Shown piece after piece: positions 4,159 through 5,361 of a DNA stretch of 5,361 nt; position 1 is the first letter of the stretch; each line of letters begins with the position of its first letter. Below the pieces are notes generated by a model. That model had not been told where the DNA came from. It saw only the letters and a program-made list of their open reading frames with translations, and ran no database searches. The DNA is from Desulfobacteraceae bacterium (GTDB taxonomy: Bacteria > Desulfobacterota > Desulfobacteria > Desulfobacterales > JAABPS01). Made by a program: the position numbers and the translations under genes. Location: NCBI GenBank assembly GCA_011391835.1, contig JAABPS010000208.1, positions 1 through 5,361 of the forward strand, in the 5' to 3' direction.

Positions 4159-5361
4159 ATGAAATTGAAGATAACTTTATGTATTGCAGTTGGTTTAATG
4201 ATGGCCGTGTGGGCGTGCGTGCCCAGACCCACGATTGTGCCGGTTAAGGCAAAAGTTGGACCGGGCCCTGAAGAGGCGCTCTTTCTGAACGCTGAAGAAA
4301 AGATTCAACAGGGGGCATATGCAGAAGCCTTATTGCTGTATGAACAATATCTCTCAACATATTCAGGCAGACCTGGCGCAGAAGCCGCATTGATGAATAT
4401 GGGGGCTATCTATTCAGCCATGGGGCGCACGGCTGAATCCAGAAGCGCCTATCAACGTCTTATCAAACAATATCCGCACAGCGCCTTTGTTCAGGATGCA
4501 AAAATTCAGGCGCTTGCCTTGTTATACAATGAAGGGAAATATAATGAATTACTAAAAGAGGCAGAGACGATTTCGGAGAGGGATCTGTCCGCAGATCATG
4601 CGCCCAGGGTATTTGCGTTGATCGGGGATGCGTATATGGCGTCCGGATTTCCGGCAGACGCCGTATATTATTTTATCAAAGCGCATGAAAAATCCGTAGG
4701 GTATGGGGAAGCTGGTTTGCAGGAAAAATTAAAGAATGCTGCCGGGCGGCTCAACTCATCAGATACAACAGCCCTTCTCAATCTGTTGAAACAAAAGCCA
4801 TCTGAAAGCTGTTTCATGTACAGGCTGGGAACTGTTTTATACGATGCAGGACGAGAGGTGAATTCGGTAAGTGTCTTATCGGAGTTTATCAGCCGGTGTC
4901 CTGGGGATAAGAATATATCGGATGCAAAAAGGCTGATAGATATAATTAATCAAAAGACAGCCGTACACGAACTGGACATGATTGGGTGCGCGCTTCCGCT
5001 GAGCGGGCCCTACAAGATTTATGGAGATAAAGCATTAAAGGGGATCGAGTTCGCATTAGCTCAATTCAGCTCTGAATCGAATGATGCGGCAATTAAAATC
5101 CTTGTTAAGGATACCGGGTCTGAACCCGAAATGGTCGTCCGTGCCATAAAAGATCTGGCCAGCGAAAATTCGGCAGCGATTATCGGTCCCTTAGTAGAGG
5201 CCAGGCTGGCTGCGATGGAGGCCCAGGACAGCGGAATCCCTATGATTGCTTTAACGCAGAAAGATGATGTCATCGGACAGGGTGATTTTGTTTTCAGAAA
5301 CTTTTTTTCCCCCTCCATGCAGGTGAAGGCCATTGTATCCTATGCGATGAATACCCTTAAA
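4159..5361 (+). CDS. Lipoprotein with TPR-like repeats and a periplasmic-binding domain, LpoA/penicillin-binding protein activator-like (3' partial)
   Basis: The frame is open for 401 codons to the window end. The N-terminus MKLKITLCIAVGLMMAVWAC is a lipoprotein signal with Cys20 as the acylation site (lipobox VWAC, with an unusual Trp at -2). Residues about 38-180 form TPR-like helices (EEKIQQGAYAEALLLYEQYL; MGAIYSAMGRTAESRSAYQRLIKQYP; LIGDAYMASGFPADAVYYFIKA), with weaker helices to about 265. From about 273 a Leu/Ile/Val-type periplasmic binding fold begins (MIGCALPLSGPYKIYGDKALKGIEFAL, then SAAIIGPLVEARLAAMEAQDSGIPMIAL). This TPR-plus-binding-domain layout matches LpoA, which activates peptidoglycan synthases, and related proteins often labelled ABC transporter substrate-binding. 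No transporter genes are visible, so the role is unsettled. The start is uncertain: neither the ATG at 4159 nor the in-frame GTG at 4141 has a clear ribosome binding site; the ATG gives the more normal signal peptide. Confidence 0.88.
   Translation, partial: MKLKITLCIAVGLMMAVWACVPRPTIVPVKAKVGPGPEEALFLNAEEKIQQGAYAEALLLYEQYLSTYSGRPGAEAALMNMGAIYSAMGRTAESRSAYQRLIKQYPHSAFVQDAKIQALALLYNEGKYNELLKEAETISERDLSADHAPRVFALIGDAYMASGFPADAVYYFIKAHEKSVGYGEAGLQEKLKNAAGRLNSSDTTALLNLLKQKPSESCFMYRLGTVLYDAGREVNSVSVLSEFISRCPGDKNISDAKRLIDIINQKTAVHELDMIGCALPLSGPYKIYGDKALKGIEFALAQFSSESNDAAIKILVKDTGSEPEMVVRAIKDLASENSAAIIGPLVEARLAAMEAQDSGIPMIALTQKDDVIGQGDFVFRNFFSPSMQVKAIVSYAMNTLK

Noticed and set aside
5061..5333. Minus-strand 90-codon frame opposite the lipoprotein gene
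   Set aside because: It is antisense to a well-supported binding-protein domain and has no ribosome binding site.

Overview
The window looks like a chromosomal segment of a Gram-negative bacterium, most likely a Desulfobacterota (delta-proteobacterial) or similar genome. This is an inference from gene content: a lipoprotein fusing TPR-like helices to a Leu/Ile/Val-type periplasmic binding domain, a DUF4124 envelope protein, an RHS polymorphic toxin end, and REP-like repeats with a REP-associated tyrosine transposase (RAYT). No taxonomic marker gene is present.

Left part (1-1434): the 3' end of an RHS/YD-repeat gene. It carries the conserved core, closed by DPNGL, then a 162-residue variable C-terminal tip (toxin candidate). 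A small AT-rich gene for a three-helix membrane protein follows 54 bases later and is the natural immunity candidate. A possible promoter for it, with a 7-bp inverted repeat in its spacer, lies inside the toxin-tip coding sequence.

Middle part (about 1447-2920): two compact repeat-bounded units. The first is a RAYT gene (HUH and Tyr nuclease, 321 aa). It is enclosed by 19-bp inverted repeats matching at 18 of 19 positions; the left copy sits just before a near-consensus promoter and the right copy forms the last codons and stop of the gene. The second is a single-domain GIY-YIG nuclease gene tightly enclosed by a pair of 27-bp inverted REP-like repeats (26 of 27 matching), each able to form a hairpin.

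Right part (2921-5361): a mostly empty stretch with a degenerate second REP-like sequence, then a leftward gene for a secreted DUF4124/coiled-coil protein driven by a perfect-consensus sigma-70 promoter. A 356-base divergent intergenic region with several dyads follows. Last is a rightward lipoprotein gene cut by the window end (401 codons visible), with N-terminal TPR-like helices and a periplasmic-binding-protein fold resembling penicillin-binding protein activator (LpoA-like) and branched-chain amino acid ABC receptor families.

The left part reads as an RHS toxin-immunity end, the middle as a landing zone for REP-linked elements, and the right as resident cell-envelope genes. The observations most worth checking are the self-bounded RAYT unit, the REP-GIY-YIG-REP cassette beside it, and the unassigned toxin tip with its membrane immunity candidate.
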